Assembly: GCA_002104985.1 (NCBI GenBank)
Contig: MCGO01000026.1
Location: forward strand, 372,001 to 436,000
DNA: 64,000 nt
DNA from: Rhizoclosmatium globosum
Taxonomy: Eukaryota > Chytridiomycota > Chytridiomycetes > Chytridiales > Chytriomycetaceae
Reading direction: 5' to 3'
The position numbers and the translations under genes were made by a program. The notes under the pieces were generated by a model, which had not been told where the DNA came from, searched no databases, and saw only the letters and a list, made by a program, of their open reading frames with translations. This document shows, piece after piece, positions 27,173 through 38,901 of this stretch; position 1 is the first letter of the stretch, and each line of letters starts with the position of its first letter.

Positions 27173-29255
27173 ATGCAGAGCGCCAGTGCCAGTGCTTCTG
27201 GCGGAGCCGCCGCCAGTGTTGCCGCGTCCAAGGCGGCCAACTACAAGAACCGCGCCATGATGAAGGCCGATGAACTCCGACGTCGGCGCGAGGACGTTGC
27301 CGTTGAGATCCGCAAGTCCAAGAAGGAAGAGTCCCTGAGCAAGCGCAGAAACATGGCCGCCGTTGCTGCCGACGACGACGATGACGACGATGACGATGAC
27401 GACGCCCTCGTTATGGGTGGCGAGAACCCGCTTCTTGCCTTCCAGCAGTCGGTACGTTGCGTTGCGTGTCTTTGTCACTTGTCCCTCTCAATGTCTCTAA
27501 CCCACTGCATTGCACTGCACAAATAGGAACAAATCCAGGAAATGATCCGCAATGTTATGAGCGATAACCCGGAATTGCAACACACCGCCACTGCCCAATT
27601 CAGAAAGCTGCTTTCAAAAGGTGTGTGTTTGTTGTGTTTGCTTGGTCCTACCATCCCTTCTGCTTGGCAAAGTCACTCATGCATTTTTTTCCACCACCTT
27701 CCATCTCTCAACCATATCATTCACACTTCTAACGCATGTACCATTTCGTCACTCATTAGAAAAGAACCCACCTATCGAGGAAGTAATTGCCTGTGGTGTT
27801 GTTGCTCGTTTCGTTCAATTCTTGCTCTCTGCGGACTATCCATTGCTTCAGGTACTCTATTCCTCTTCCCAATTTATTGTGCAAACGTTCTCAACCATCA
27901 AAAATAGTTCGAAGCCGCTTGGGCTCTCACCAACATTGCCTCTGGTTCCTCCACCCAGACTCAAGTCGTTATTGACCACAACGCCGTCCCAATCTTCTGC
28001 CAGCTCCTCCGTTCTCCAAATGCCGATGTCCGTGAACAGGCTGTTTGGGCTCTCGGAAACATTGCCGGTGACTCTCCACGTTTGCGTGACATTGTTTTGA
28101 GAAGTGGTGCTCTTCCACCACTCCTCGACATTTTGAACGAGACCAGCAACAAGCTCAGTATGTTGAGAAACGCAACATGGACTTTGAGCAACTTCTGCCG
28201 TGGAAAGAACCCTCAACCAGACTGGGCAACTGTATGTTCTTTTTTATCATTGAAAAATGAGCTCACCATTCATACACAGATCTCTCCTGCACTTCCTGCT
28301 CTTGCCCGACTCATTTACGCCAATGACGACGAAGTCTTGACCGATGCATGCTGGGCCATCTCTTACCTGTCTGACGGATCCAACGAGAAGATTCAGGCCG
28401 TCATCGAGAACGGTGTTTGTCGTCGTTTGGTTGAGTTGTTGACGTAAGATCTTGTGAAGTCTTCAATGATGTATCTCTTACATATCTTCAAATTAGTCAC
28501 ACCTCTCCAACCGTCCAAACCCCAGCCCTCCGATCCATTGGAAACATCGTCACTGGTGACGACATTCAAACTCAGGTTATCCTGAACGCTGGATGCTTGC
28601 CAAACTTGCTCGCTCTTTTGAACAGCCCCAAGGAGGGAATCCGAAAGGAAGCTTGCTGGACTATCTCCAACATTACGGCCGGTAACCCTGCTCAAATTGA
28701 TGTAAATCCTAATATTTTCAATGGGACTCCTATACTGACCCACTGAAACAGGCCATCATCAACGCTAACATCTTCCCTCCTTTGATTGAGATTCTTGCTC
28801 ACGGTGACTACAAGACAAAGAAGGAAGCTTGTTGGGCAATCTCAAACGCTACTTCTGGTGGTCTTTCCAAGCCAGAACAGATTCGTTACCTTGTTCAACA
28901 AGGTACCATCAAACCACTCTGTGATCTTCTTATCATCAACGACCCACGTATCGTTCAAGTTGCCCTGGATGGTCTTGAGAACATCTTGAAGGTTGGAGAG
29001 ATGGACAAGCCAATGAACAACGGAACCAATGTGTATGCTGAGCACATTGATACCGCTGGTGGTGTCGAGAGAATCTACATGCTTCAAAACCACGACAACT
29101 CTGACATTTACCGCAAGAGTTACCAGATTATCCAAAAGTACTACAATGATGATGAGGAGACTACTGGCTTGGAAGCAGAAGTTGATCAGACCACTGGTCA
29201 GTTTGGATTCCCAAGCAGCGATATGAACGCTGAGCAAGGATTCTCATTCAACTAA
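27173..29255 (+). CDS. SRP1: Importin subunit alpha (karyopherin alpha, Srp1/Kap60)
   Basis: This is the nuclear import adaptor that binds classical NLS cargo and importin beta. The N-terminus is Ala/Ser-rich, then a basic importin-beta-binding domain ([27 protein letters not shown]) and an 11-residue Asp run (27371-27403). Armadillo repeats follow with the NLS-binding Trp/Asn arrays: [84 protein letters not shown] and [14 protein letters not shown]. The C-terminus [18 protein letters not shown] is typical. Seven exons are joined by short introns (for example about 27451-27527 and 27621-27758). Its length of about 530 residues fits the family. Confidence 0.96.
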
Positions 29256-29782
29256 AGTGTGTTTGTTGGATTTTGTTTGTGTTTTTCCCCCTCCGTCCTC
29301 TTCTTTGTAGCATTTTGATGATATGTTTGGGTTATTTTGTTTCTTGCACTTTTCCCCCCTCTTTCTTCCCTATCTAGTATCCTATTCCCCATTCCCCATC
29401 CTTCTTCCCGACTTAGTTGCTCTCACACTTCCCCATCCCCCAACCCCTGTAATAAAAAAGGTCGACCTTACATTATTTTTCCCTCTTAGTCTTCTTCTTT
29501 TTTAATATCATCAAACCTGTTCCTTCTCTCCAAACTACTTCAACGTGAGGTCCACCATGCAAACGCAATTGCCCTTATTTTTTATCCAGTATATACACCA
29601 AAAACAAAAACAGAACAAATATACCTTGCCAGTTCCAACACAGCGAATCATGCTATCAATCCAAACAAACTTTACGGCCCAAGCATCAAGTTCAACAGAG
29701 ATGGTCGACTTAGACTTTTACAGCTTCATTGCGTCATCGAAGTATCTGCGTTTTAATTTTGTTGGAACCAGTTGCCAATATG
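29256..29782. other. 527 bp region: importin alpha 3' end and upstream of the next gene
   Basis: The region is pyrimidine-rich. A polyadenylation-type AATAAA lies at 29451-29456, about 195 bp after the importin stop. I see no gene in it. Confidence 0.5.
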
Positions 29783-30592
29783 GATGGACCTTTGACTCGC
29801 CCAATAATTGACGCCACCATTCCGGCCGCATCGAAGACCATAAGGAATACTATATTCCGAAATATAGTATTTCCAACCATTGTTGCGTTTGTGACTGTTG
29901 TCACTTCCCCTATTTGGCTGGTGCAAGTAGTCTGCCATTGGACGTCGACATTGACGTTATGGAGGAAAGCTTCCCGTCCTTCAGTCAAGTTAGATTCTCG
30001 ATACCATGACTACGATCGTCTCGCCAAAGTGCTTTCTCGGCAACCTTCACTCCCACTCTTTCAAACCTCAGCCCAATTCCAAACGCAAGAAGGATACTGC
30101 GCCCCAACAACGGAACGCATGATCCTCAAAAGCATACCCGGCTTCAACTCCAACTCCTTAAGCCCCATGAAAATCGGACCGTCACAACCAGACAAAGTCG
30201 CCGCCACCATCGACACCCTCGCTAAAGCCGGTGGAATCACTACAAGATCCCACGTAATTTACGGATCAGACGGATACACACCATTCCTCTCCGCCCTCCG
30301 AAAAGTAAACAACCCTCGATACCGCGTCAGCGCCAATTTCCTCCGCTCCCCGCTTTTTGGCATCGACAAGACCCCGCAACTCGTTGCCTCCCTCTTCTTG
30401 AGCGGGCATTTTTCGCCTATTGTTGGGTTTGACGAGGCGGAAGGGGTTGTTGCGGTTTTCGACGTGAATGCAGAGTATGGGTTGTTTCTTGTTGATGTGG
30501 AACGGTTTTATGAGGCGGTTGATACGTGGGATGTTTTCGAGGGGAAGAGTCGGGGTTTGGTTGTTACGGAGGTTTTGGAGAAGGAGTTGTAA
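29783..30592 (+). CDS. Phytochelatin synthase-like cysteine peptidase (C83 family), N-terminal membrane anchor
   Basis: Phytochelatin synthases are papain-fold enzymes that transfer gamma-Glu-Cys units between glutathiones or deglycylate glutathione. In this 269-residue ORF, QEGYCAPTT places the nucleophile at Cys107, GHFSPIVGF gives His210, and VFDVNAEYG gives Asp228. The His-Asp spacing of 18 and Cys-His spacing of 103 are close to plant enzymes (from memory, 18 and 106). The ATG at 29783 is preferred over an upstream in-frame one at 29729 because the intervening sequence looks like leader. Residues 27-50 (IFRNIVFPTIVAFVTVV...) form a hydrophobic segment, so the enzyme is probably membrane anchored. 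There is no Cys-rich C-terminal domain, as in bacterial short forms. No introns are seen. Activity, synthase or only hydrolase, is open. Confidence 0.78.
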   Translation, partial: DGPLTRPIIDATIPAASKTIRNTIFRNIVFPTIVAFVTVVTSPIWLVQVVCHWTSTLTLWRKASRPSVKLDSRYHDYDRLAKVLSRQPSLPLFQTSAQFQTQEGYCAPTTERMILKSIPGFNSNSLSPMKIGPSQPDKVAATIDTLAKAGGITTRSHVIYGSDGYTPFLSALRKVNNPRYRVSANFLRSPLFGIDKTPQLVASLFLSGHFSPIVGFDEAEGVVAVFDVNAEYGLFLVDVERFYEAVDTWDVFEGKSRGLVVTEVLEKEL

Positions 30593-30820
30593 GGAGTTTG
30601 AATTAAGAGGAAAGGGAAAGGGAGAGGGAGGTATGGACTTATAACTCTAGGAGTGTGTGTTCAAGAGGATGTATAAATTCAAGTTATTTGATGTTGTTCT
30701 TCCCTCCCTTTCTCCCACATTCTTATAATATTTAGTTTGTTGGAAAAAAATGGTTTCCCAAGAGTTGAGTCTCACAGCTTCCCCTAGGCTGGCACTTAAC
30801 ACCTTCTTCGTAGTAACTCA

Positions 30821-31941
30821 ATGTATTTGGATCCAGCCATTAGAGATTGGTGCGTTAATTCAGTCTTCCCGATGGAAAGTCTTCAGAGAGACTAATTTGG
30901 GTGTATTTATGAAATAGGGTGCTAGTGCCTATCATGGTTGCCATGATCCTCGTCGGAGTCCTCCGTCACTACGCTACAATGCTCCTCATGTCCATGCCAA
31001 AGCAGAACCTGAAAGCAATCCGAGAAGGCTGTGCATTGACCCGTGCCCGAATGGTTTGGCGAAAAAACCACCACCCTCAACCTAATATACTAAAAACAAA
31101 AACCAACACGAATCCGATTACAGTTGAGGCAGAACCAGGATATCCCTGTCTCTGCATTTGCGATGCGACGTGGGTTCTTGGTGGATGCGTTTGAAAAGAA
31201 GGAGTACTTGAAGAACCCGGAGGCGACTGCAAATGGAGGCGCGCCAAACCCGTTGCAGGATCCAGCTGCCTTGAGTAATATGATGGATGGATTGAAAAAG
31301 AACATGATGATGGTACAGAACTGTTTTATGGGGGGGTTGGATATGAAAGGGGGGTGTAACTCAAGAACTGGTTTATAATTTTAGGTTGTCCCACAAACTA
31401 TCATCATGAGTTGGATCAACTTTTTCTTCTCGGGATTCATTCTTAGTACGTTATCTTGGGTACATCTTTCAGTTTCCACACTCCACTAACAACCTTCCTT
31501 CCCGTGCTTAGTCAAGTTGCCATTCCCATTGACGCTCCGTTTCAAGAGCATGTTGCAAGCAGGAATCGAGACGCGTGATATGGACGTTTCCTGGGTTTCC
31601 TCCATCTCGTGGTACTTTTTGAACTTGATGGGTTTGCAGAGTATTTTCACAATCATCTTGGGTCAAGGAAACTGTACGTTTGTGTGCATTTTTTATTGTT
31701 ACTTACTCTTTTTTTTTTTTTAGCTGCTGGTGGTATGCGTGATATGCAGCAGATGCAGGCTATGAACCCGGCTATGATGGCTGCTGGTGCGGGATCTTCT
31801 CCAGACGCGACTGCCATGTTCAAGTCTGAGAAGGAATTCTTGGAAATTGCGCACCACCATTCACGATTGACTGGAGTTGAGGCACGCGTGTTGGAGTTGT
31901 ACGGTGTGAAGCAACCAGTTGAGGACAAGAAAAAAGTGTGA
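30821..31941 (+). CDS. EMC3: ER membrane protein complex subunit 3
   Basis: EMC3 is the YidC/Oxa1-like core of the EMC insertase in the ER membrane. The first exon MYLDPAIRD ends in a split Trp codon (intron about 30857-30917). Then comes membrane segment [18 protein letters not shown] and the cytosolic coiled coil. An intron with a GTTTGG donor (about 31051-31123) joins LTRARM to [18 protein letters not shown]. The conserved hydrophilic loop ([16 protein letters not shown]) precedes two more membrane segments ([20 protein letters not shown] and [18 protein letters not shown]). The C-terminal tail with [20 protein letters not shown] is typical. The family's usual length (about 260 residues) is matched. 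Confidence 0.93.
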
Positions 31942-32087
31942 AACCACAATCAATGAAATAAAAATACTCGACAATACATCTTCATTTTCCCCCTTTTTTT
32001 TCAAATAACAAGTAAAAATCAAAAAAATAATAATCGGACATACACCGCATTATTTTCTTCCTCGACACAAAACATACAATACAACCA

Positions 32088-35000
32088 TCACTGGTATCCT
32101 CCTTGTTGTTGCTGCTTCTTGGCCTCAACACTGTTCTGCAACATGGACAAAATCGCATCTCCTCCACCCTGCTGCATTCCCGGTGGCGCACCACCGCCCA
32201 TCATGGGTGGTCTCATCATTCCTGGCCCACCAAAAAAGTGTGGTGGGGGAGGCATACCTCCAGGCCCCATCATCCCCATCATTCCTGGTGGTGGAGGACC
32301 CATCATACCTGGGGGTACAGGGCCGCCTCCCATCATCCCCGGTGGTGGAACAGGTCCGTTGAACATGTTTGGGTGGGGTGGTGGTGGTCCGTGTGGATGG
32401 TGCATCATGTGTGGAGGGATGTGGTGTGGGTTCATCATGAAACCTGGAGGTGGAGGCCCTTGCTGTCCGCCGTTCATCATCATATTGAAACCAGGTGGTG
32501 GAGGGCCGTTCATGAAGCGTTGGTTGGGACTTGGACCACCTTGCTGGAGGTGTGGCGGTGGAGGCATCATTGGGAAATTTGGGTTTTGGTTCGGGTTCAT
32601 GCCTGGGGGTGGCGGTTGTGGCCTCTGTTGAGGTTGCTGGGGTTGCATAAAACCAGGAGGACCTTGTGGAGGAAGTTGTTGTTGGGGAATGGGCGAGTCG
32701 CGAGCACTTCCAGGATTTGACGAACGGTTTTGTTGTTGTTGTTGTTGCTGCTGCTGCTGCTGCTGCAGATTTTGTTGTTGTTGCTGCAACTGCTGCTGCT
32801 GTTGTTGTTGCTGTTGTTGTTGAACAAACTGACTCTGCATCGCAGGAGGCATCATTTGGTTTTGACGCATATGTGCAGGCAACTGCTGTTGCTGTTGCTG
32901 TTGCTGCTGTGATTGCATTCTTGGATCTCCGCCCATCTGTTGATGTTGTTGCTGTTGTTGCTAACCAAACCAGTGTCAGCCAAAAACCAAGGCACTCACA
33001 AATCAAAAACAGCAACTTACCGCATTCATATTTGATCGCGCCAACATTTCCATGACGCGATTCATCTCCATCTGTTTATCACCTTCATCATTCTTTCCCG
33101 CACCTTGATTCATCATTGGAGACTCCCCACGCCTTCCATTTTCACTTCCACCAGCACCACCCCCACCACGTCCCGAAGAAACACCCAACGCTTTCAACAC
33201 ATCTTCCTCACTCATCAATTTCTTTTGCATGTTTCCTCCAGAAGCTGCTTGCCCCTGCTGAATTGGTGGCTGAGGAAGCATTGGACTCGCTGCTCGTGCT
33301 GCGGCACCCATACCAGCAATGTCAGGTGTTCGAGCCGCACTGCTTCGACCGTTCATGGCTCCTGTAGGTGTTGTCGCCGAATTTCCGTTTTTAGATGCGG
33401 CACCGCCAGCGAGTTGTTGTAAAATCATTTGGCTCATGTCAACACCAGCTGAGCTCTTTTTTCGGTGCAAGGCAAGAGAGATATCGAAACCTGGTGGGGG
33501 TTTCGCCAGTGGTGCTTGCTGCTGTGGGCCAGATTGTTGAGGTTGCTGTTGTTGCTGCTGTTGCTTCATTTGTCGGATAATGTCTTCTTCGGAGAGCATT
33601 CCACGTGTTTGAGGTGGCTGGGCAGAAGATTGTGATGTAGTAGGTGCTGTTGTTGAAGCAGGCTGCTTTGGCATTTGTCCAAGGAATCCCATCAAGTTGG
33701 GTCCTCCTCCTGTTCCATGTGCTGGATGGGCTGGAATGTTTTGGAGGACGGATATAGGAGGAGCTACGGGTTCTTCCTCTTCAAACGCGTGCGCAAAACG
33801 AGATTTTAAAGTTGTTGCAGAGGAAGGAGTTGCGATAGAAGTTGTGGGGGACAAATTTGTTTCATTGGTCGAAAGAGAACTTGGGAGTGGTGTGGGAGAA
33901 GGGTCTGAACCGAAAAGGTCAAGGAAACGGGATGTTGCTGCAGCTGGTTTTGACGTGACAGAGCTGACAACGTCGCTGAGAATAAGTTCATCGACTGCGG
34001 AGAAGACTGGTATTGGTACAGCTGGTACTGCAGGCTGCAACTGTGGCTGAGGTTTTGCTTCGTCGACAAAGTCTTCACCCCTTTGTCTTCGCTCTTGTTC
34101 TTTCATTTGTAGTCGGAAGATTTGAAGGGGATCAAGGCCCTTGTATCGTGGATCCATATTACTTCCGGCCAACGAACCAGCCATTTCGTCCAATTGCATT
34201 TTCACAAGCTTTTCCTTTTCCTTCTTTGAAGTTTTTTGTTGTAGTGAGGATGAATCTGTTGGTGACGAGTCATTTTCTTTTGATATTGACTTTGTGTCAG
34301 CACCGATAGATTCTTGAGATAAGGCATCGTCATTTTCCTGTTGCGTCTGTTGCTGTTGCTGCTGTTGTTGCGCCTTCCCTCTCCGTGGCTTTTTGTCCTT
34401 CTCAGGAGTGTCACCATCATCCATCCAAGCTGGAGCGGCACCACCATGGGTGGGGGACGGGTCTTGATTATTACGCCTACTCGAAGCAGCACCGTCTTCG
34501 TTTCGTCGGTTTGTTTGACGGGGCTCGCGCTGAGTTGACGAAGTAGTCGTGGGATCGCGTGGGGCTGAAAAGACAGATTAGTCAGTAAACGGGGAAACCA
34601 ATAAAAGCAAACGCACCACCACCACCGCTTCCACGCTGAGAGGGCTGCTTCTTTTCGCGCCAGGACGGATCCTTTGCGGCGGCTGCGGCATCCAGCGAGA
34701 CCTTTGGCATTCGCGGGAACTCAGCGGCGGGTGCATCCGATGTTTTCTTGTGTGAAGAAGCTGAGGCAGTTGCGGCCGAGGAAGACGCCGCCGCAGCCGA
34801 GTTGGATTGGGCCGAGTGGCGTTGGTTGCGCGTCTTTTGGTCTGAGCGATCAGTTCTGTCTGCGCGGTCGTTGTTTCCACGTCTGTTGTTGTTGTTGTTG
34901 GTTGTTGTGGTTGTTGAGTTTGTGTTGCTGTTTGAGGCAGTGTTGTTTGTGTTGTTGGAGTGGTCTGTTGCGAGTGATGAAGTGTCGTCTGTTTCTCTTC

Positions 35001-35306
35001 CAGCTGAGTGTCCGGCGTTGTACGGCCTCCTGCATAATGTAGATGTGTTAGTAAGGTTATCAGGGTGGTAGATACTAGACTGGCGGCCAGCTGGGTGCCC
35101 CCAAGTGTCAGCCTCTCCTCCTTGGGCCCAGCAGCAGCAGCAACCAGCCGTCTCTCTCTTTCTCTCCTTCTAAACTGACCGTTGCGGGGGTCCTGCATTC
35201 GCATTGTGATAGGTTTCAATATCAGGCAGTTCGCTCGGTCGTTGCACCAGTGGCGACTCGGCGAGTGCCAGAAGTTGCTCCCGACTGAAGCGGATGATGT
35301 TGCGCA
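32088..35306 (-). CDS. Gln/Pro-rich protein, probable eIF4E-transporter (4E-T)-like translational repressor
   Basis: 4E-T-type proteins bind the cap-binding factor eIF4E and recruit decay factors in P-bodies. The start MRNIIRFSREQLLAL fits an N-terminal eIF4E-binding YxxxxL-hydrophobic helix, but with Phe in the Tyr place, followed by RPSELPD as in 4E-T. Later blocks also resemble that family: PAWMDDGD, ASRFLDLFGSDP and KKLMSEEDVLKAL. The rest is low complexity: Asn/Thr tracts, many poly-Gln runs, and a C-terminal Pro/Gly/Met-rich stretch ending GGDAILSMLQNSVEAKKQ. Introns lie near 35035-35180, 34565-34616 and 32960-33020. Another Gln-rich post-transcriptional regulator is possible. The gene is divergent from HMG-box gene 1. 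Confidence 0.5.
32730..32821. repeat. Poly-Gln codon repeat (CAA/CAG on minus strand)
   Basis: A run of TTG/CTG triplets on the plus strand encodes long Gln tracts in the 4E-T-like protein. CAA and CAG codons are mixed, which would limit slippage. Confidence 0.9.
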
Positions 35307-35553
35307 TCTTTTTGTGCCACCTTCTTAAAATAATAATTAACTTGAAAGTACTTTTTTGGTATTAGCTTGCTGTTTACTCTTTTGCATCTATTTCTTGCTG
35401 TATGTTGAGACTGCGGAAATCCATATTAAAAGTAATCGATTGATGATAGTTCGTCATTTTCCCAGTTATTTATCTAGGTTTAAAACCAAGGGAAAGTAAT
35501 ATAGCAAATAACCGTCCTTGTGCACGTTTTCTCCTTCAAAAACCTTGTTCGGA
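35307..35553. promoter_or_regulatory. Divergent promoter region, 4E-T-like gene / HMG-box gene 1
   Basis: This 247 bp AT-rich stretch lies between two divergent start codons. No TATA box or clear operator is seen. Confidence 0.4.
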
Positions 35554-37565
35554 ATGAGCAACGATCAGGAAACAACAACCCCGCATTCCCTAGTGCCGTC
35601 AACCACAAGCGGATGCGGATCGAGCACCGGCCTTAGCACCGCAACTCTCTTAGTTGTCAATAGCAGTGAACATCAGACTCGGGGGTCGTTGAAGGGAGCA
35701 GCCAAGTTGGATCCGATTCCTGTGGCAGTCTCATCATCCACTACAACTACAACTACTACCACTGCCACTACTTCAGCCCGCGTACCAACTACATCTTCAA
35801 CGCATTCGCACAGCTCAACTGCCTCTGTATCGCCTATCCTAGCTGCTGCTTCCTTTCCTGCATCTGCTACGAATGCCCCACCCCCTTCATCAACATCAAC
35901 ATCAACATCAACATCAACTCCACCAATAACTGCTCCTGCCTCTGTATCTACACCCGCTTCTGCCTCCGATCTACGTCCGACTCCGTCCACCAAAAAACAA
36001 AAGACTCAAAAGAAACTTGTCCAGAAACAGCTGCAAGACGACCCGGCCGCCGTGGATGCTGCAAAGAAGATTCCCCGTCCTCCAAACGCCTTTATTCTTT
36101 ACCGCTCAGACAATCAGCCCAAACTCGTGCAGTCCTATGTTGGACAAGGGAAATCATCCCGCGACTTTTCGGCAATGATTGGACAGATGTGGAAAGACGA
36201 AACCCAGAGCGTCAAGGACTATTATCAAACTATGGCATCAGACCGCATGAAAGAACATCGACAGAAATACCCAGAGTACAAGTATCGACCGAATTCTGGG
36301 AAACCGAAGGACAAGGAGGATGGTATGAAGGGGAGTTATCAATCCCTTGTTCTGCCTTCTTCTTCAACAGCAACTTCAGCATTAGCTTCAGCTTCAAAGA
36401 TTTCTCTCAAGCGGGATCTGGGTGAAAGGGACGACGATGGTATGGACGAAGACGAGGAGGAATACTTTGATGGTGACGACGTTGATGTCATGGGAATCCT
36501 TGCAAATGCTGCTGTTGCTGCCACAACTTCTTCAAATGATGCATCAGCTATCTTCAATGGCTCAGCTCTTCCTGAGCCGACCATGACTACGAGTTGTACC
36601 CCCATCCCAACTTTAAACACATCTTCAACATCTCTTTTATCAAACACTCCTCCCGTCACCTTTGCGACCGAAGATACCACAACCGTTCTACCGGAGCCAA
36701 AACGATCCAGAAAGCAAAGCGTTCCTTCAGCCACAAAACGATCCAAAAAAGACCGCATTGGAAATAACTTCACTTCCTCCTCATCATCCACCACAATCCC
36801 CACACTTCCGTCAACCATAAACGGGATTCCTTCATCAACAGGGGACCAAGTCTCCACAGCCCACATCCTAATGGCTCTTGGTCAAATACCTCCAACCTCC
36901 AACACCCCACCGCCACCACCACCCACCCTCTCCAGCCCTTCCATCAGCCCTTCTCTATCCACACAACAAAATCCACTACTCACAAACGTAAGTCCCTCCC
37001 ACCTTTTCTTCCCCTAACCCTCCTTCCACTCCATCTAAAATTTTTTTTTCCCCCCTTCAACAAACCTTAGCACACCACCGAGTCACCATCCGACCTTGCA
37101 TCCGCACCTGCACCAACCACGTACCCGTCGACCGCTTACTCATCCATCACAGGACGTCTTCATAATCAGTCGTCTCCTACATCTGCACCGCCGGCCATCA
37201 CTTCGCCATCGCAACCACCACCACCACCGTCACTGCCGCAACCGCCCTCGAAGCCGGCGGGGCTGCAGGCGTTGCTGGAGTATCAAGAGAAACTTGGGTT
37301 TTTGAGTGAGAAGCTGCGGGAGCTTGTTCGTGAGAATGAAGGGTGTTTGAAGCGGTTTGTTGTTGGGCCTGGGAGTGGGATTGTTGGGAGTGGGAGTATT
37401 TCTGGGGGTGGTGGTTGTGGACAGGGTGGAGATGGTGAGGGGATGGATGTTGATGAGGTTGTCGCGGTTGTCGGTGGTGGAAATGGGGACGGTGGAGGAG
37501 AGGCGGTAGTGAAAAATGATGGGAGGGATTGTTGTGGTAATGGGGAGGAAGTTTTTGTGGTGTGA
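35554..37565 (+). CDS. HMG-box transcription factor 1 (MATA_HMG/Sox type)
   Basis: A sequence-specific HMG-box factor. The start MSNDQETTTPHSLVPS is followed by a long Ser/Thr/Ala low-complexity region with an ATCAAC hexamer repeat. The HMG box (about 36063-36295) reads KIPRPPNAFILYRSDNQP, SSRDFSAMIGQMWKDE, DYYQTMASDRMKEHRQKYPE and YKYRP, the exact pattern of fungal mating-type and Sox-like boxes. Downstream are an acidic patch (DDDGMDEDEEEYFDGDD), a basic KRSRK-type signal, and, after an intron at about 36989-37069, a short coiled segment (LLEYQEKLGFLSEKLREL) and a Gly/Val-rich tail. The second HMG gene follows on the same strand 371 bp later. A mating-type role is possible but not shown; such boxes also occur in stress and developmental regulators. 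Confidence 0.87.
35887..35918. repeat. ATCAAC hexamer repeat in coding sequence
   Basis: About five copies of an ATCAAC unit encode a Ser-Thr run in the N-terminal part of HMG-box gene 1. Confidence 0.85.
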
Positions 37566-37936
37566 AGTATTTGGTCTTTGGTTTTCCTCTCTCTCTCTCT
37601 CTCTCCAGCGCTCTTAGTTATGGTTTTTCTTCATACCTGCACATTTCATATTTACTTTGTTTTTAACCTTTGAAATGAGTGAACATTTTCAATTTCATGT
37701 TTTGTTTATTATATTTTTATTTTACTAGATCTATCTGGAGGTGATCCAGTCATGAACCAATCGAATTAAACCACCGTGTTGGTCATTCCGCCGCACACGT
37801 GATGTGTATGGTCATCCTGTACCACGTGATGTCAAAAAAGCCCGCTGTGCCTCCTGACCCTATCTTCCATCCCCCTCTTTCCCATTTCATCTAAAACCCA
37901 CAGCATTTGTCGCCAACCCTTTCGACAGCATTCCTC
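37566..37936. other. 371 bp intergenic region between the two HMG-box genes
   Basis: The region holds a CT dinucleotide run (37587-37605), AT-rich sequence, and then the likely promoter of the second HMG gene with two CACGTGAT motifs (about 37797 and 37822), bHLH-type E-boxes. No gene is seen. Confidence 0.5.
37587..37605. repeat. CT dinucleotide microsatellite
   Basis: About nine CT units lie just after the stop of HMG-box gene 1. Confidence 0.9.
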
Positions 37937-38859
37937 ATGAATCAGCGACAGGCAAAGAGGCAGGCCCCAAATGCCTTTATGGTCTACCGTTCCGAGATGC
38001 TTCCTGAGCTCAGCCGGCAACGCAGCTTCACCAGCAATGAATTGAGTGCCGAAGTAGCTCGTCTTTGGAACGAGGAAAGCGACGTAGTCCGTGCAAAGTG
38101 TTTCCAAAAGTCGAGAATGCTGCAACATCAATTGGAGATGCAACAGTCTGGCAGCGGCGCAGCAGATGGACGGTCCTACAAGGCTCCAGTGCATAAGGTA
38201 TTCATGTATTTATGCTTGTTTCTGGGACTTAACAAAGAGGCTGTTGCAATTAGGGAATACAGCGGAAACGGCCATCAGTGGATTTTGTCCACAAGGGTCC
38301 TGTCCAGATTCACGCCAAATTACCTCGACACATTGCGGACTCATCAACGTCGTCAGCGTCAGCTGTTCAAGTCATTCTCCCACCACTACTGCGATATTCT
38401 CCTCCTGTCCATATGCCAATTGTCAAACTTCCGTCGGTGGCACCTCTGTCTCCCACTGTTCCTGTACCAAATACTATTAATGCAAATATTCCTCTTTATA
38501 TTACAAGTAACGCTCAAAACGTTTCCAATGTTTCTGGTCCTGTTGGGCCACCTTGTATGCCCACTGTGTCGGAATTCTCATTCACAAGCGAATACACTTT
38601 TGTGAACCAAAATCGTACATACGGGCAACCAGCTGGATCGCAAACTTCCTTCTCTTATAATTCCCTCCCAATTCCGCGGAATGAGCCAAGGCAGGAATGG
38701 AAGGACTTATCGATAATTCACGAACCATCTCCGCCTTTATCCGAAGATTCGCATCGAAGTTCAGGATTGCAGCCTTCCTTCGAAAGAGATTTACCCCCTT
38801 CTTTGCCACCTATTGGGTCTCTTCTTCGTGCTTTGGAACAGAAACACCTTTTTTTGTGA
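37937..38859 (+). CDS. HMG-box protein 2 (divergent MATA_HMG type)
   Basis: A second, unlike HMG-box protein. The box starts almost at the N-terminus: KRQAPNAFMVYRSEMLPEL, then TSNELSAEVARLWNEES and FQKSRMLQHQLEMQ. It keeps the PNAFMVYR core and the LW position but lacks the C-terminal YPDYKYRP signature, so DNA specificity may differ. One intron (about 38198-38253) joins PVHK to GIQRKRPSVDF. The rest is Ser/Pro-rich with no other domain and ends RALEQKHLFL. Its stop lies 42 bp from the convergent F-box gene and about 30 bp from the outer edge of the left inverted-repeat arm, so it lies just outside the duplication. Confidence 0.75.
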
Positions 38860-38901
38860 ATGTCGTTTGAATTTAATAAAACCTTTTATTCTAAGATTAA
38901 C

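Noticed and set aside
32103..33055. Long plus-strand ORFs rich in Leu, His or Val opposite the 4E-T-like gene
   Set aside because: They are antisense of Gln and Pro/Gly/Met codon repeats; the minus-strand frame has conserved blocks and a splice logic.
37937..38859. Second HMG gene as a recent tandem copy of the first
   Set aside because: The boxes share only the PNAF core, and lengths, intron sites and flanks are unlike.
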